DNA of 44,591 bases, taken from contig NZ_JACIYP010000039.1 of the NCBI RefSeq assembly GCF_014359905.1, positions 1 to 44,591 on the forward strand, in the 5' to 3' direction. The position numbers and the translations under genes were made by a program. Below the pieces are notes generated by a model. It had not been told where the DNA came from. It searched no databases and saw nothing but the letters and a program-made list of their open reading frames with translations. Source of the stretch: Hoeflea sp. (GTDB lineage: Bacteria > Pseudomonadota > Alphaproteobacteria > Rhizobiales > Rhizobiaceae). Numbering within the stretch: position 1 is the first letter of the stretch; the number at the start of each line of letters is the position of its first letter. Positions 1-7,721 of this stretch are shown here, piece after piece.

Positions 1-91
1 ACAGCACCGGCGAGATCAGGCTTTGCGAGAGCGTCCGGAAGAACCGCGCCATTTCGAAGGAATAGATGGATCTGACTGCCTGAAAATTCAT
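1..91 (-). CDS. ABC-2 type transporter permease, N-terminal fragment
   Basis: Only the first 30 residues lie in the window; the gene runs off the left edge. The start reads [20 protein letters not shown], typical of the cytoplasmic N-terminus of ABC-2 family permeases, in which an amphipathic segment precedes the first membrane helix. Its ATG overlaps the stop codon of the upstream ATPase gene (ATGA), so the two are translationally coupled and should form one exporter. The substrate cannot be told from this fragment. The call rests on the short N-terminus plus the neighbour. Confidence 0.75.
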   Translation of the reverse strand, partial: MNFQAVRSIYSFEMARFFRTLSQSLISPVL

Positions 92-1014
92 GACTTGTCC
101 TCAACCAGGCCGACAAAGATATCCTCGAGCGAGCTTTGCCGTGTTTCCACATCGCGCAGGATGATGCCCGCCGCGCTCAGATCGGCAAACAGCGAGGCGA
201 TGCCGGTCCGCTCGCCATTGGCCTCGTAGGAATAGGTCAGCGCCTGGTCCTCCGCGCTGTAGTCGAGATTGTACTTTTGAAGCGCTTCCGGAATCGCACT
301 GAGCGGCGACATCAGCTCGATGCGCATCTGCCGCTGCCCCATGCGCTGCATCAGCGCTTCCTTCTTCTCGACCAGCAGCAGCTCGCCGCCGCGAATGACG
401 CCGACCCGGTCGGCAATCGCCTCGGCCTCGTCGATGTAATGGGTGGTCAGGATGATGGTGACGCCGTCCTGCTTGAGCTGGCGCACCACCTCCCACATTT
501 CCTTGCGCAACTCGACATCGACGCCGGCGGTGGGCTCGTCCAGGAACAGCACCCTGGGCTCATGGCACATCGCCTTGGCGATCAGCACCCGGCGCTTCAT
601 GCCGCCCGACAGCTCCATGGTCTTGGCGTCCTTCTTGTCCCACAAGGACAGTTTCTCCAGGATGCTCTGCAGAATGGCCGGGTCGTGGCGCTTGCCGAAC
701 AGCCCGCGGGTGAAGCGCAGCGCGTCATAGACCGTCTGGAACGGTTCGAGCGCAATTTCCTGCGGCACCAGCCCGATCAGCGATCGGGCCGCGCGGAAAT
801 CCTTGATGACATCGAAGCCGCCAACCCTGACAGCCCCGGAACTGGGATTGACCAGGCCGCAGATGATCGAGATCAGCGTCGTCTTGCCCGCGCCGTTGGG
901 CCCCAGCAGCGCCAGAATCTCGCCCTCCTGGATTTCCAGATTGACGCTTTTCAGCGCCTCGAAGCCGCTGTCATAGCGTTTGGACAAATTCTCGATCGAA
1001 ACGATGGAAGGCAT
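88..1014 (-). CDS. ABC-2 type exporter, ATP-binding subunit
   Basis: This 308-residue protein is the nucleotide-binding subunit of an ABC exporter. It has a Walker A motif (GPNGAGKTT, near residue 40), a Q-loop, an ABC signature written LSGGMKRRV, Walker B ([12 protein letters not shown]) and a switch histidine in TTHYIDEAE. The ATPase domain covers about residues 5-230. The remaining 80 residues form the extra C-terminal region usual in ABC-2 drug, polysaccharide or lipid exporters of the CcmA/NodI type. It overlaps the permease gene by 4 bp. The family powers export through the inner membrane; the substrate is unknown. The start ATG at 1014 begins the expected [14 protein letters not shown]. 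Confidence 0.93.
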   Translation of the reverse strand: MPSIVSIENLSKRYDSGFEALKSVNLEIQEGEILALLGPNGAGKTTLISIICGLVNPSSGAVRVGGFDVIKDFRAARSLIGLVPQEIALEPFQTVYDALRFTRGLFGKRHDPAILQSILEKLSLWDKKDAKTMELSGGMKRRVLIAKAMCHEPRVLFLDEPTAGVDVELRKEMWEVVRQLKQDGVTIILTTHYIDEAEAIADRVGVIRGGELLLVEKKEALMQRMGQRQMRIELMSPLSAIPEALQKYNLDYSAEDQALTYSYEANGERTGIASLFADLSAAGIILRDVETRQSSLEDIFVGLVEDKS

Positions 1015-1215
1015 GATCTGCTTTTCGTGAAAGGGGCGCGCCCGACTGCCAAAGACAATCCATGCGCCAAAGGGGTCCGGAATAGAAAACCGTGGTTGGT
1101 CCGATCTAAGCAGGATCGGCCCGCGTTCAAGGGCAGACCCGGATGTGCGGCGAAATTGGTGCCGAGCTATCAGACCCTGCGGACAGAAACTGTCAGCATC
1201 GACGCCCGTCCGCGA

Positions 1216-1680
1216 TCACCACTCCTCGCTCACCGGCGCCTCGCCCGCAAGCTCCGCCAGCCGCCGCCGCGTCGCCGCGGTCACGCCCTCGGGAAGCGCG
1301 TCGAGGGCGAAGAACCCGGCTTCGAGGATTTCGCGGTCGGCTTGCTTGGGCGCAAGCTGGCGCACCGTGCAGCGGTAGAAGGCGACATGGTCGCGGCGGC
1401 TGGTGCGATGGTTGAAATAGACCGCGAACAGCTCCGCCGGAGCGGTGAGTTCGAGATTGCCTTCCTCGCTCAATTCCTTGCTGAGCGCCGCGGCCACGGT
1501 CTCGCCGCGCTCCACGCCTCCGCCCGGCATGTGCCAGCCGGGCACATAGGAATGGCGCACCAGAAACACCCGGCCATCGTCGTCGAAACAGGCGGCGCGC
1601 ACGCCCAGCGTCATCGACCGCGTCAGCACGAACCAGACATGAATGACGCGGGTGACGAGGCGCGCGCGAACCGAGCGCAT
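1216..1680 (-). CDS. Nudix hydrolase
   Basis: The 154-residue product is a Nudix-fold hydrolase; the family cleaves nucleoside diphosphates linked to another group and needs a divalent metal. The Nudix box is visible around residues 50-75 as GGGVERGETVAAALSKELSE followed by EGN. It keeps the two glutamates of the metal site but has Lys for the usual Arg and Asn for the usual last Gly. A longer open frame extends upstream but overlaps the divergent metallophosphoesterase, so the ATG at 1680 is preferred. It leaves 81 bp of shared promoter space. The substrate is not predictable. Confidence 0.85.
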   Translation of the reverse strand: MRSVRARLVTRVIHVWFVLTRSMTLGVRAACFDDDGRVFLVRHSYVPGWHMPGGGVERGETVAAALSKELSEEGNLELTAPAELFAVYFNHRTSRRDHVAFYRCTVRQLAPKQADREILEAGFFALDALPEGVTAATRRRLAELAGEAPVSEEW

Positions 1681-1761
1681 TTCCGGCGGCCGCCCGCCAA
1701 AGCCGTCATCCGTCGAGACCGCCGGTTGCGGCCCGGGCTCCGGGTCGCTATGGCTTAAGCC

Positions 1762-2673
1762 ATGTTTCGATTGGCCCATATCTCCGATGCCCACCTTGGT
1801 CCGTTGCCGAAAATGTCGCTGCGCGAACTCGCGTCCAAGCGCATCACCGGTTATGTGAACTGGCAGCGCAAGCGCCGCAAGCAGCTTTTTGGCGACACGC
1901 TGGAGAATCTGCTGGCCAGCATGCACGAGGCCGCGCCCGATCATGTCGCCATCACCGGCGATCTGGTCAACCTGGCGACGCGGACCGAAATCGAATCGGC
2001 GCGGATCTGGCTCGAGACCGGCTTCGAGCCGGAGAACGCCACCTTGGTGCCCGGCAATCACGACGCCTATGTGCCCGGCGCGCTCGGCCGCGCCAAGGCG
2101 GCCTGGCGGCCTTGGATCGTCTCCGACACCCATGCGCCCGAAGCGCCGCTGTTTCCCAGCTACCGCCGCCGCGGTCCGGTGGCGATCATCGGCATCTCGT
2201 CCGCCAACGCCACGCTGCCCTTCGTCGCCACCGGGGATTTCAAGAGGAAACAGGCGCGCGCCGCCGGCAAGCTGCTCGACCGGGCGCGCGAGGAAGGGCT
2301 GTTCCGCGTGGTGATGATCCACCACCCGCCGGTGCGGGGTGCAGCCAAATGGCACAAGCGGCTGCGCGGCATCGGCCGCTTCGGCAAGATGCTGAAACGC
2401 CACGGCGCGGAACTCGTGCTGCACGGCCACACCCATCTCGACACGCTCTACCATCTGAAGGGCCGCGACGGCCATGTGCCGGTGGTGGGGATCGCATCCT
2501 GCAGCCATGGCCCCGGCGGCGGCACGCCGCCTGCAGGCTTCAACCTGTTCGACATCGATGGCGAGCCCGGCGCCTGGCAGCTCACCCACCGCCGCATGCG
2601 CATGACCGGCCAAGGCCCCGACTTCGAGGAAATTCAGGAAGGCTTGATCCGCTCGGGCGACAAGATCAATTGA
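1762..2673 (+). CDS. Calcineurin-like metallophosphoesterase
   Basis: This 303-residue cytoplasmic protein has the complete binuclear-metal phosphoesterase motif set: D-x-H (D9, H11), GDLVN (66-70), GNHD (98-101), a central HHPP and a late HGHTH. Members hydrolyse phosphodiesters such as cyclic nucleotides, nucleotide sugars or nucleic acids; the substrate here cannot be deduced. No signal peptide is seen. It is divergent from the Nudix gene, and its last 8 bp overlap the 3' end of the opposite-strand gene at 2666. Length is normal for the single-domain cAMP-phosphodiesterase-like branch. Confidence 0.9.
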   Translation: MFRLAHISDAHLGPLPKMSLRELASKRITGYVNWQRKRRKQLFGDTLENLLASMHEAAPDHVAITGDLVNLATRTEIESARIWLETGFEPENATLVPGNHDAYVPGALGRAKAAWRPWIVSDTHAPEAPLFPSYRRRGPVAIIGISSANATLPFVATGDFKRKQARAAGKLLDRAREEGLFRVVMIHHPPVRGAAKWHKRLRGIGRFGKMLKRHGAELVLHGHTHLDTLYHLKGRDGHVPVVGIASCSHGPGGGTPPAGFNLFDIDGEPGAWQLTHRRMRMTGQGPDFEEIQEGLIRSGDKIN

Positions 2674-3391
2674 TCATCGCCGAAATCCGGTCCCAGAACG
2701 CCACGACAAGGGCAGCAGCGCCCGCGACACAGCCGAGAATGAACCAGGACGCGCCAAGCACGAAACCGGCACCGCGGGTGGACCGCTTCGGCAGCTGACC
2801 GGCCGTATCCGGCACCGCCGCGATCGCGGCAGGCTTGGCGGCCGTGTCGCCGGTGTCCGCCGGCGCAGCCCATGCCTCCGCCGATGGGGCGGCTTCGGCC
2901 TCGGCCGCGCCGGTGTCGTCCCTATCGGTCTCATGCTCTGCGACGCTGGTTATCCCGGCAGACGCCTTCATCGCCTCGAAATCGCCGGCCAGGATCCGTT
3001 CCCGCTCGATCACCCGTTCGGCAATGTAGCGCCCGACGGCGTCCGCCGTCCGGGTCATGTCGCTGCTGTCGGAGATCGTCACCCGCCCAAGCCGCGTGTC
3101 GCGGACGAAGCGGTACACCCGGCGGTCATGGCCCATATGCACATGCGCCACCGCATCGATCCACAATCGTGGTTGAAGCCCGGGCGAGATGCCGAAATCG
3201 AAACGGTCATCGGCCGGATCGATGTCATCGAACAGCGGCCCTATCTCCTGGGCCAGAAGCTCGAGCCTGGCGCGGTCGGCGTCGCGGATGTCGACCACCA
3301 CGTCGGTGCGGTCGGCGGAGGCGATCTTGACTTCACGCACGATGTCCGCCAGGCGGCGTTCGGTCGAATGGGTCTTGGGGTGGTCGGTCAT
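2666..3391 (-). CDS. Tail-anchored protein of unknown function
   Basis: I do not recognise this 241-residue protein. Residues 1-140 form a soluble alpha/beta-looking domain rich in charged residues. A low-complexity Ala/Glu/Pro linker of about 60 residues follows, then one hydrophobic segment (GFVLGASWFILGCVAGAAAL) close to the C-terminus, ending in a short tail. This suggests a cytoplasmic domain anchored by a C-terminal helix. The open frame extends 39 codons further upstream, but MTDHPKTHST at 3391 looks like the real start. The gene converges with the metallophosphoesterase with an 8-bp overlap. Confidence 0.7.
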   Translation of the reverse strand: MTDHPKTHSTERRLADIVREVKIASADRTDVVVDIRDADRARLELLAQEIGPLFDDIDPADDRFDFGISPGLQPRLWIDAVAHVHMGHDRRVYRFVRDTRLGRVTISDSSDMTRTADAVGRYIAERVIERERILAGDFEAMKASAGITSVAEHETDRDDTGAAEAEAAPSAEAWAAPADTGDTAAKPAAIAAVPDTAGQLPKRSTRGAGFVLGASWFILGCVAGAAALVVAFWDRISAMIN

Positions 3392-3514
3392 GGCGCGGTT
3401 CCGGGGAGAAATGGTTAATGACTTCTTAGCACAGACCGGCATTGATGGCGACAATGGGGCAGCCCCTGTTTGGCGACGTGGTAAAGAACGCCGCGCCGCA
3501 CCGTCCACAGCAGC

Positions 3515-4291
3515 TCAGGCGCCGCCGGACACCGCCTGGGTCAGCACGCGGACCACAGCGTCGGGCGCTTGCTCGGGCAGCATGTGCCCCAGCCCCGGCA
3601 GCACGCTGAAGGCGAAGGAGGCGGGCAACGCCTGCGGGTTCGGGCAGGGCAGCACCCGGTCCTCGGTCCCCCAGATCACCGCAACCGGCATGGAAAGTGC
3701 GGCAAGCGCATCGGCCGGCAGCACGCCCTGGCCCTCGGCCGGACCGGCCGGAAACATCGCCCGATAGGTCTCGTCCAGCGCCTGAAGCGCCCCGGGCCGG
3801 GATCGGGCTGCAACGAAACGCTCGATCACGGCCTGCGGCACGGCAAAGCCCGGCCCGGCCATCTCGGCAAGGCAGGCGCTTATCTCGGCCTCGGTGGAGG
3901 CCTTCGCATAGCGGCCCAGCAGGTCCACATTGATTTCACGCGCCATGCCGCCCGGCGCCACCAGCGTCAGCGACGTGACGCGATCGCCGGCGCGCATGGC
4001 GATCAGCGCCGCCACGGCACCGCCCATCGAATGCCCGGCGAGATGGAACTGCGCGAATCCCGCTTCGTCGAGCCCGGCGAGAATGGCTTTCGCCATCCGC
4101 CCTGCCCCGCCGCGGCCGTCTGAGTTGAGCGAGCCGCCATGGCCGGGCAGATCCACCGTGATCACCCGCAGGCTCCCGGGCAGGTGCGCCCTGACCGCAT
4201 CCCAGGCCGAGCCGTCGCCGCCAAAGCCGTGCAGCAGCACCAGCGGCACGCCGGTTTCGGACCCCGAAATCTCCATGTGCAGTCCGGACAT
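3515..4291 (-). CDS. Alpha/beta-fold hydrolase
   Basis: The 258-residue product is a typical alpha/beta hydrolase. The nucleophile elbow is GHSMGG with Ser88; the likely acid is Asp211 in WGTEDRVLP and the likely base is His236 in GLGHMLPEQ. An oxyanion-hole HGFGG lies at residues 21-25. The overall layout resembles esterases and the hydrolase-like acyltransferase domain found in some acetoin dehydrogenase E2 proteins, but there is no lipoyl domain and no dehydrogenase neighbour. The ATG at 4291 has a strong GGAGGAG ribosome site just upstream, so the longer frame to 4588, which runs into a palindromic repeat, is rejected. Substrate unknown. Confidence 0.88.
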   Translation of the reverse strand: MSGLHMEISGSETGVPLVLLHGFGGDGSAWDAVRAHLPGSLRVITVDLPGHGGSLNSDGRGGAGRMAKAILAGLDEAGFAQFHLAGHSMGGAVAALIAMRAGDRVTSLTLVAPGGMAREINVDLLGRYAKASTEAEISACLAEMAGPGFAVPQAVIERFVAARSRPGALQALDETYRAMFPAGPAEGQGVLPADALAALSMPVAVIWGTEDRVLPCPNPQALPASFAFSVLPGLGHMLPEQAPDAVVRVLTQAVSGGA

Positions 4292-4390
4292 GATGCTCCT
4301 CCAAGATAAGCGATACGAACGGCCGCGCGCGATAGGCTCGGCGCAGCCTGTTGACACAGCCCTGCCGGGGATGGGCGGTCCACCATACTC

Positions 4391-4503
4391 CGTCGTTCCG
4401 GCCCCCGCGCCGGAATCCAGCCACGGCGCGTCCGCGCCGTGAAGGAGTCTCTTACGATCAAGGACTTGATCGCGCTGGATGCCGGCTTTCGCCGGCATGA
4501 CGG
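4391..4503. repeat. Composite palindromic intergenic repeat
   Basis: Two imperfect inverted copies of one unit flank this element. The left unit (4391-4421) contains CCGG-CCCCCGCG-CCGG and ends ATCCAGC. The right unit (4474-4503) contains GCCGGC-TTTC-GCCGGC preceded by GCTGGAT. Between them lie a perfect hairpin CACGGCGCG-TC-CGCGCCGTG (4422-4441) and a smaller palindrome ATCAAG-GA-CTTGAT (4457-4470). The right unit matches the widespread alphaproteobacterial repeat whose translation contains PAKAGIQ. It lies between the hydrolase start and the leuA stop. Confidence 0.8.
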
Positions 4504-4599
4504 CTGACGATAGACTGCCCCCACGAACGACAGGAAAGTGCGGGTTTGCCCCAGCCGTCTGCGCCGCGCCTTGCGGCGCGGCGGTCATTTGCTCTCCTG

Positions 4600-6309
4600 T
4601 CAGCCCTCGGACGCCGTGAGCGCCCGGTTGGCCGCCGACACCACCGCCTCGAGCGAGGCCGCCACGATGTTGGTGTTGACGCCCGCGCCATACAATTTGC
4701 CGGTCGGCGTCTCCATCTGCATGTAGCAGATGGCGGCGGCGTTGGAGCCGTGCTGCAGCGAATGCTCGGAATAGTTGGCCACCGTCAGATCGAGGCCGAG
4801 ATAGGTCGACAGCGCGTTGACGAAGCCGTCGATCGGCCCCGTGCCGCGGCCCTCGATGCGCTTGACCTCGCCGCGGTCGGTGATCTCCGCCGAGACGATC
4901 CGCACGCCCTTGGCGTTGGGATCGGTGTGGGTGTGGTGGTCGACATAGCCGAGCCGCGCGCCGGGCTGGTTGACATACAGCTCCATGAAGCTCTCGTAGA
5001 TCCGCTTGGGCGGCAGCTCCACGCCCTCCTCGTCGGTGATGCGCTGGATCTCCTCGCGGAACTCCACCTGCAGCGCCCGCGGCAGGTCGAGGCCGTAATC
5101 CTCCTTCAGGATATAGGCGATGCCGCCCTTGCCCGACTGCGAATTGATGCGGATGATCGCCTCGTAGGAGCGGCCGACATCGCGCGGATCGATCGGCAGA
5201 TAGGGCACCTCCCAGTCCGGCTTGTTGGCCTTGCGGATCGCCTTCATGCCCTTGTTGATCGCATCCTGGTGCGAGCCCGAAAACGCCGTGTAGACCAGTT
5301 CGCCGACATAAGGATGCCGCTCGGGGATCTTCATCTCGTTGGAATATTCATACACCGCCTTGATCCGCTCGATGTCGGAGCAGTCGAGCTCGGGGTCGAC
5401 CCCTTGGGTGAACATGTTCAGCGCCAGGGCCACCACGTCGACATTGCCGGTGCGCTCGCCATTGCCGAACAATGTGCCCTCGACCCGGTCGGCGCCCGCC
5501 ATCAGCCCGAGTTCCGTGGCGGCGATGCCGGTGCCGCGGTCATTGTGCGGATGCAGCGAGATCAGCACGTTCTCGCGATTGTCGATGTGCCGGCACATCC
5601 ACTCGATCTGGTCGGCATAGATGTTGGGCGTGGCCATCTCCACCGTCGAGGGCAGGTTGAGGATCAGCTTGTTGTCCGGCGTCGGCTGAATAATGCCGAT
5701 CACCGCATTGGAGATCTCCAGCGCCACTTCCAGCTCGGTGCCGGTGAAGCTCTCGGGCGAATACTCGAAGCGGAAATCCCCGCCCGCCTTCTCCGCCATC
5801 TCCCTGACCATCTTCGCCGCATCCACCGCGATCTGCTTGATGCCGGCGACGTCCTTCTCGAACACCACGCGGCGCTGCAGCTCGGACGTCGAATTGTAGA
5901 AATGCACGATCGGCCTTTTGGCGCCTTCCAGCGCCTCGAAGGTGCGCGTGATCAGCTCCGGCCGGCACTGCACCAGCACCTGCAGCGACACATCGTCGGG
6001 CACCCCGCCCTGTTCGACGCACCAGCGGGCAAAGTCGAAATCGGTCTGCGAGGCCGAGGGAAACCCGATCTCGATTTCCTTGAAGCCCATGTCCAAGAGC
6101 AGCTGGAACATCCGCGCCTTGCGGTCATGCCCCATCGGGTTGATCAGCGACTGGTTGCCGTCGCGCAGGTCCACCGAGCACCAGATCGGCGCCTTCTCGA
6201 TGCGTTTTGACGGCCAGGTCCGGTCGGGCAGATCGATCAGCGGATAGGCGTGGTATTTCTGGGCCGCGTTCGGCATGCCCTTCGGTCCGGATGACGTGTG
6301 TGCGGTCAT
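4600..6309 (-). CDS. leuA: 2-isopropylmalate synthase
   Basis: LeuA condenses acetyl-CoA with 2-oxoisovalerate, the first committed step of leucine synthesis. The 569-residue protein is the long form, with an N-terminal extension reading PIWCSVDLRDGNQSL at the start of the TIM barrel. The HPHNDRGTG metal-binding motif and GNGERTGN are present, and a C-terminal LeuA dimer domain for leucine feedback covers roughly the last 130 residues. MTAHTSSG at 6309 is the likely start, after a purine-rich stretch. The 5' leader holds a leucine-rich leader ORF and stem-loops, so expression probably responds to charged leucyl-tRNA. No other leu gene is adjacent. Confidence 0.96.
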   Translation of the reverse strand: MTAHTSSGPKGMPNAAQKYHAYPLIDLPDRTWPSKRIEKAPIWCSVDLRDGNQSLINPMGHDRKARMFQLLLDMGFKEIEIGFPSASQTDFDFARWCVEQGGVPDDVSLQVLVQCRPELITRTFEALEGAKRPIVHFYNSTSELQRRVVFEKDVAGIKQIAVDAAKMVREMAEKAGGDFRFEYSPESFTGTELEVALEISNAVIGIIQPTPDNKLILNLPSTVEMATPNIYADQIEWMCRHIDNRENVLISLHPHNDRGTGIAATELGLMAGADRVEGTLFGNGERTGNVDVVALALNMFTQGVDPELDCSDIERIKAVYEYSNEMKIPERHPYVGELVYTAFSGSHQDAINKGMKAIRKANKPDWEVPYLPIDPRDVGRSYEAIIRINSQSGKGGIAYILKEDYGLDLPRALQVEFREEIQRITDEEGVELPPKRIYESFMELYVNQPGARLGYVDHHTHTDPNAKGVRIVSAEITDRGEVKRIEGRGTGPIDGFVNALSTYLGLDLTVANYSEHSLQHGSNAAAICYMQMETPTGKLYGAGVNTNIVAASLEAVVSAANRALTASEG

Positions 6310-6395
6310 GGTTGTCTCTCGTTTCCTGGCCCATCTCCCGGGAGCCGCGTGTGTTGCGACGTCAACCGGCCTCAGGCCGTCATGTTGCATTCAGG

Positions 6396-6461
6396 AAAAA
6401 ATGTAAAGTCGAGAGAGGAGCAGGAGAGCCAAGCGGCGGTTTCGACCGCCGGACGCTCCTC
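6396..6461 (-). terminator. Candidate leu attenuator stem-loop
   Basis: Directly after the leader ORF stop codon the transcript can fold a 7-bp inner stem CGGCGGT-CGAA-ACCGCCG (6434-6451) closed by an outer GAGGAGC/GCTCCTC pairing (6455-6461 with 6415-6421). A run of six T residues follows at 6401-6396, about 14 nt beyond the outer stem, so the terminator is not textbook-shaped. The outer arm overlaps the leader stop codon, which is what ribosome-position-dependent folding would need. Another self-complementary stretch, GGCGATCGCC, lies in the leader's last codons and could compete. Confidence 0.5.
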
Positions 6462-6582
6462 AACGAGCCCGGCGATCGCCGCTAAGTGCGAGAAGCAGAA
6501 GGCCGCCGAGACGCGCATGCGAAGCCACCGCCGCGGTGAAGCGGGCGAAGTTGGTCTCGGAGGGGCGCGAGGTCGGGTTCAT
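6460..6582 (-). CDS. leuL: leu leader peptide
   Basis: This 40-codon ORF sits upstream of leuA on the same strand. Six of the nine residues 25-33 are leucine (LGGLLLLAL, codons CTC, CTT, CTG, CTT, CTC, CTT), the hallmark of a leucine attenuator leader. It ends at TGA 6460, inside the first arm of the stem-loop. No ribosome site precedes the ATG; instead a promoter ends 6 nt before it, so the transcript likely begins on the ATG. Scarce Leu-tRNA would stall the ribosome and favour readthrough into leuA. The name leuL is assigned by role. Confidence 0.7.
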   Translation of the reverse strand: MNPTSRPSETNFARFTAAVASHARLGGLLLLALSGDRRAR

Positions 6583-6588
6583 GCGGGC

Positions 6589-6617
6589 TAGATACAGCGG
6601 CCGGGGCGGGTTGGCAA
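6589..6617 (-). promoter_or_regulatory. leuL-leuA promoter
   Basis: On the minus strand TTGCCA (6617-6612) and TATCTA (6594-6589) are separated by exactly 17 bp, a good sigma-70 type pair. Only 6 nt separate the -10 box from the leader ATG at 6582, placing the expected transcription start on or next to that A. Confidence 0.6.
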
Positions 6618-6678
6618 GGGGGTGGGTCGCGCGTTGCAGTCTCGCGCTATTCGTACATTCCATCCCCCCCAGAATATG

Positions 6679-6695
6679 GTATGAATTCGTCATAC
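6679..6695. promoter_or_regulatory. Candidate ParD operator
   Basis: A perfect inverted repeat GTATGA-ATTCG-TCATAC lies 33 bp before parD, next to a TATGGT that could serve as -10. Ribbon-helix-helix antitoxins of this type repress their own operon by binding such palindromes. Binding itself is inferred. Confidence 0.5.
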
Positions 6696-6727
6696 TTTGC
6701 TGCATCCTGTTGAAAGAGAGACCAATC

Positions 6728-7000
6728 ATGGACAAACGAACAATCAGCCTTCCCGATGAGCATGCGAACTATATCGACCAGAAAGTCAGATCCGGGGACT
6801 ACGCCTCGGCAAGCGAAGTGGTTCGTGCGGGGCTTCGCGCTCTGCAGGAGCGAGACCGCGCCGTTGAAGACTGGCTCCGCAACCAGGTTGCGCCAACCTA
6901 TGATGCCATGCTTGCCGACCCGTCGCGCGGCATTCCGGCGAGTACTGTTTTTGATGATTTACGAGCGCTGCATGCCGAAAAGACAAAAGGCTCCGCGTGA
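6728..7000 (+). CDS. parD: ParD-family antitoxin
   Basis: The 90-residue product matches ParD/CopG-type antitoxins: a ribbon-helix-helix DNA-binding half (KRTISLPDEHANYIDQKVRS, then GDYASASEVVRAGLRAL) and a disordered, toxin-binding C-terminal half. It should neutralise the ParE toxin encoded next and repress the operon. The ATG at 6728 follows a GAAAGAGAG stretch; a longer frame exists but runs back through the leu promoter. The stop overlaps the start of parE (GTGA). Confidence 0.9.
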   Translation: MDKRTISLPDEHANYIDQKVRSGDYASASEVVRAGLRALQERDRAVEDWLRNQVAPTYDAMLADPSRGIPASTVFDDLRALHAEKTKGSA

Positions 7001-7296
7001 AACCGCGCGACATTGTCTTTGCGCCGGAAGCGCGCGCGGATTTGTTGGCGCTCTATGAATGGATCAGCGCCAAGGCAAGCCCCGGCGTCGCGATGAGCTA
7101 CATCGACCGAATCGAACGCTATTGCAGCGGCTTCGATCTGGCGTCACAGCGCGGACATGCCCGCGATGACATTCGACCAGGTCTGCGCATCATCGGCTTC
7201 GAGAGGCGTATCACCATCGCATTCTCGGTCACAGATCGAGCCGTCACCATCCTGCGCCTGTTTTACGGCGGACAGAATTGGGAAGATGATGTGTGA
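6997..7296 (+). CDS. parE: ParE/RelE-superfamily toxin
   Basis: This 99-residue protein has the ParE pattern: the N-terminal FAPEARADLLALYEWI helix, a central GLRIIGFERRITIAFSV and a terminal VTILRLFYGGQNWE. ParE toxins poison DNA gyrase, although some relatives in the same fold act on mRNA at the ribosome. It starts with GTG and shares 4 bp with the antitoxin stop, typical for coupled toxin-antitoxin pairs. The length is complete and no lesion is seen, so the module is probably functional. Its target is inferred from family only. Confidence 0.9.
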   Translation: MKPRDIVFAPEARADLLALYEWISAKASPGVAMSYIDRIERYCSGFDLASQRGHARDDIRPGLRIIGFERRITIAFSVTDRAVTILRLFYGGQNWEDDV

Positions 7297-7324
7297 CAAG
7301 GATCTGCTCCGGCCTTCCCTGCAT

Positions 7325-7625
7325 TTATGCCGGCTCCAGCCTTGCCCCCAGTTCCAAAAAATCTTTCACATTCTCCGTCACCAGCGTCAGATCATAGGCC
7401 CGCGCGGTAGCGGCGATGATGATGTCGGCAAGGCTCGATTGATGACCTCGGCTGGTGGCGTCGTCTTGTATCGCGCCGGCAACGCGGGCCACGATGGTGT
7501 CCATCGCAAGCACGCGGTCTCCGAAATCATCGACCAGCCGGTCAAGCCAGTCGGCGATCTGCTTGGCTCGCTCAAAGATCGACATCCCGCATCACCGACG
7601 GATCGCGCCAAAGCTCGATCCCGCC
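7325..7625 (-). pseudogene. Decayed VapC-like PIN toxin
   Basis: The main frame (7325-7585, 86 residues) carries only the second half of a VapC PIN domain: FGDRVLAMD, then SSLADIIIAATA with one catalytic Asp, and LTLVTENVKDF with another acidic residue. The N-terminal LDTN-type half with the first Asp is absent. In the neighbouring frame just upstream one reads GGIELWRDPSVMRDVDL then stop, which resembles the preceding stretch of a VapC (GEIxxGIExLRD). That suggests a one-base frameshift near 7570-7585. Beyond it lies a palindromic repeat at 7634. No vapB is present. It is almost certainly inactive. Confidence 0.65.
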
Positions 7626-7633
7626 CGGGATTA

Positions 7634-7704
7634 GCCCCTCCCCCTTTGTGGGGGTCGAAGGACGGGCGAGACCCGTGGCTCGCCCCGGCTGGGTTGGGGA
7701 GGGG
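7634..7704. repeat. Palindromic intergenic element
   Basis: Outer arms CCCCTCCCC (7635-7643) and GGGGAGGGG (7696-7704) enclose a perfect inner stem GGGCGAG (7663-7669) and CTCGCCC (7679-7685). Such nested palindromes are a common class of short interspersed repeats in rhizobial intergenic DNA. It lies exactly where the 5' half of the vapC remnant should be. Confidence 0.65.
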
Positions 7705-7721
7705 TCTTTCTTATATCCCCC

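Noticed and set aside
1681..2613. N-terminal extension of the Nudix frame by 311 codons
   Set aside because: It lies entirely across the metallophosphoesterase and its promoter; the Nudix domain is complete from 1680.
4546..6210. A 554-residue plus-strand frame opposite leuA
   Set aside because: Antisense to leuA and of low-complexity shadow composition.
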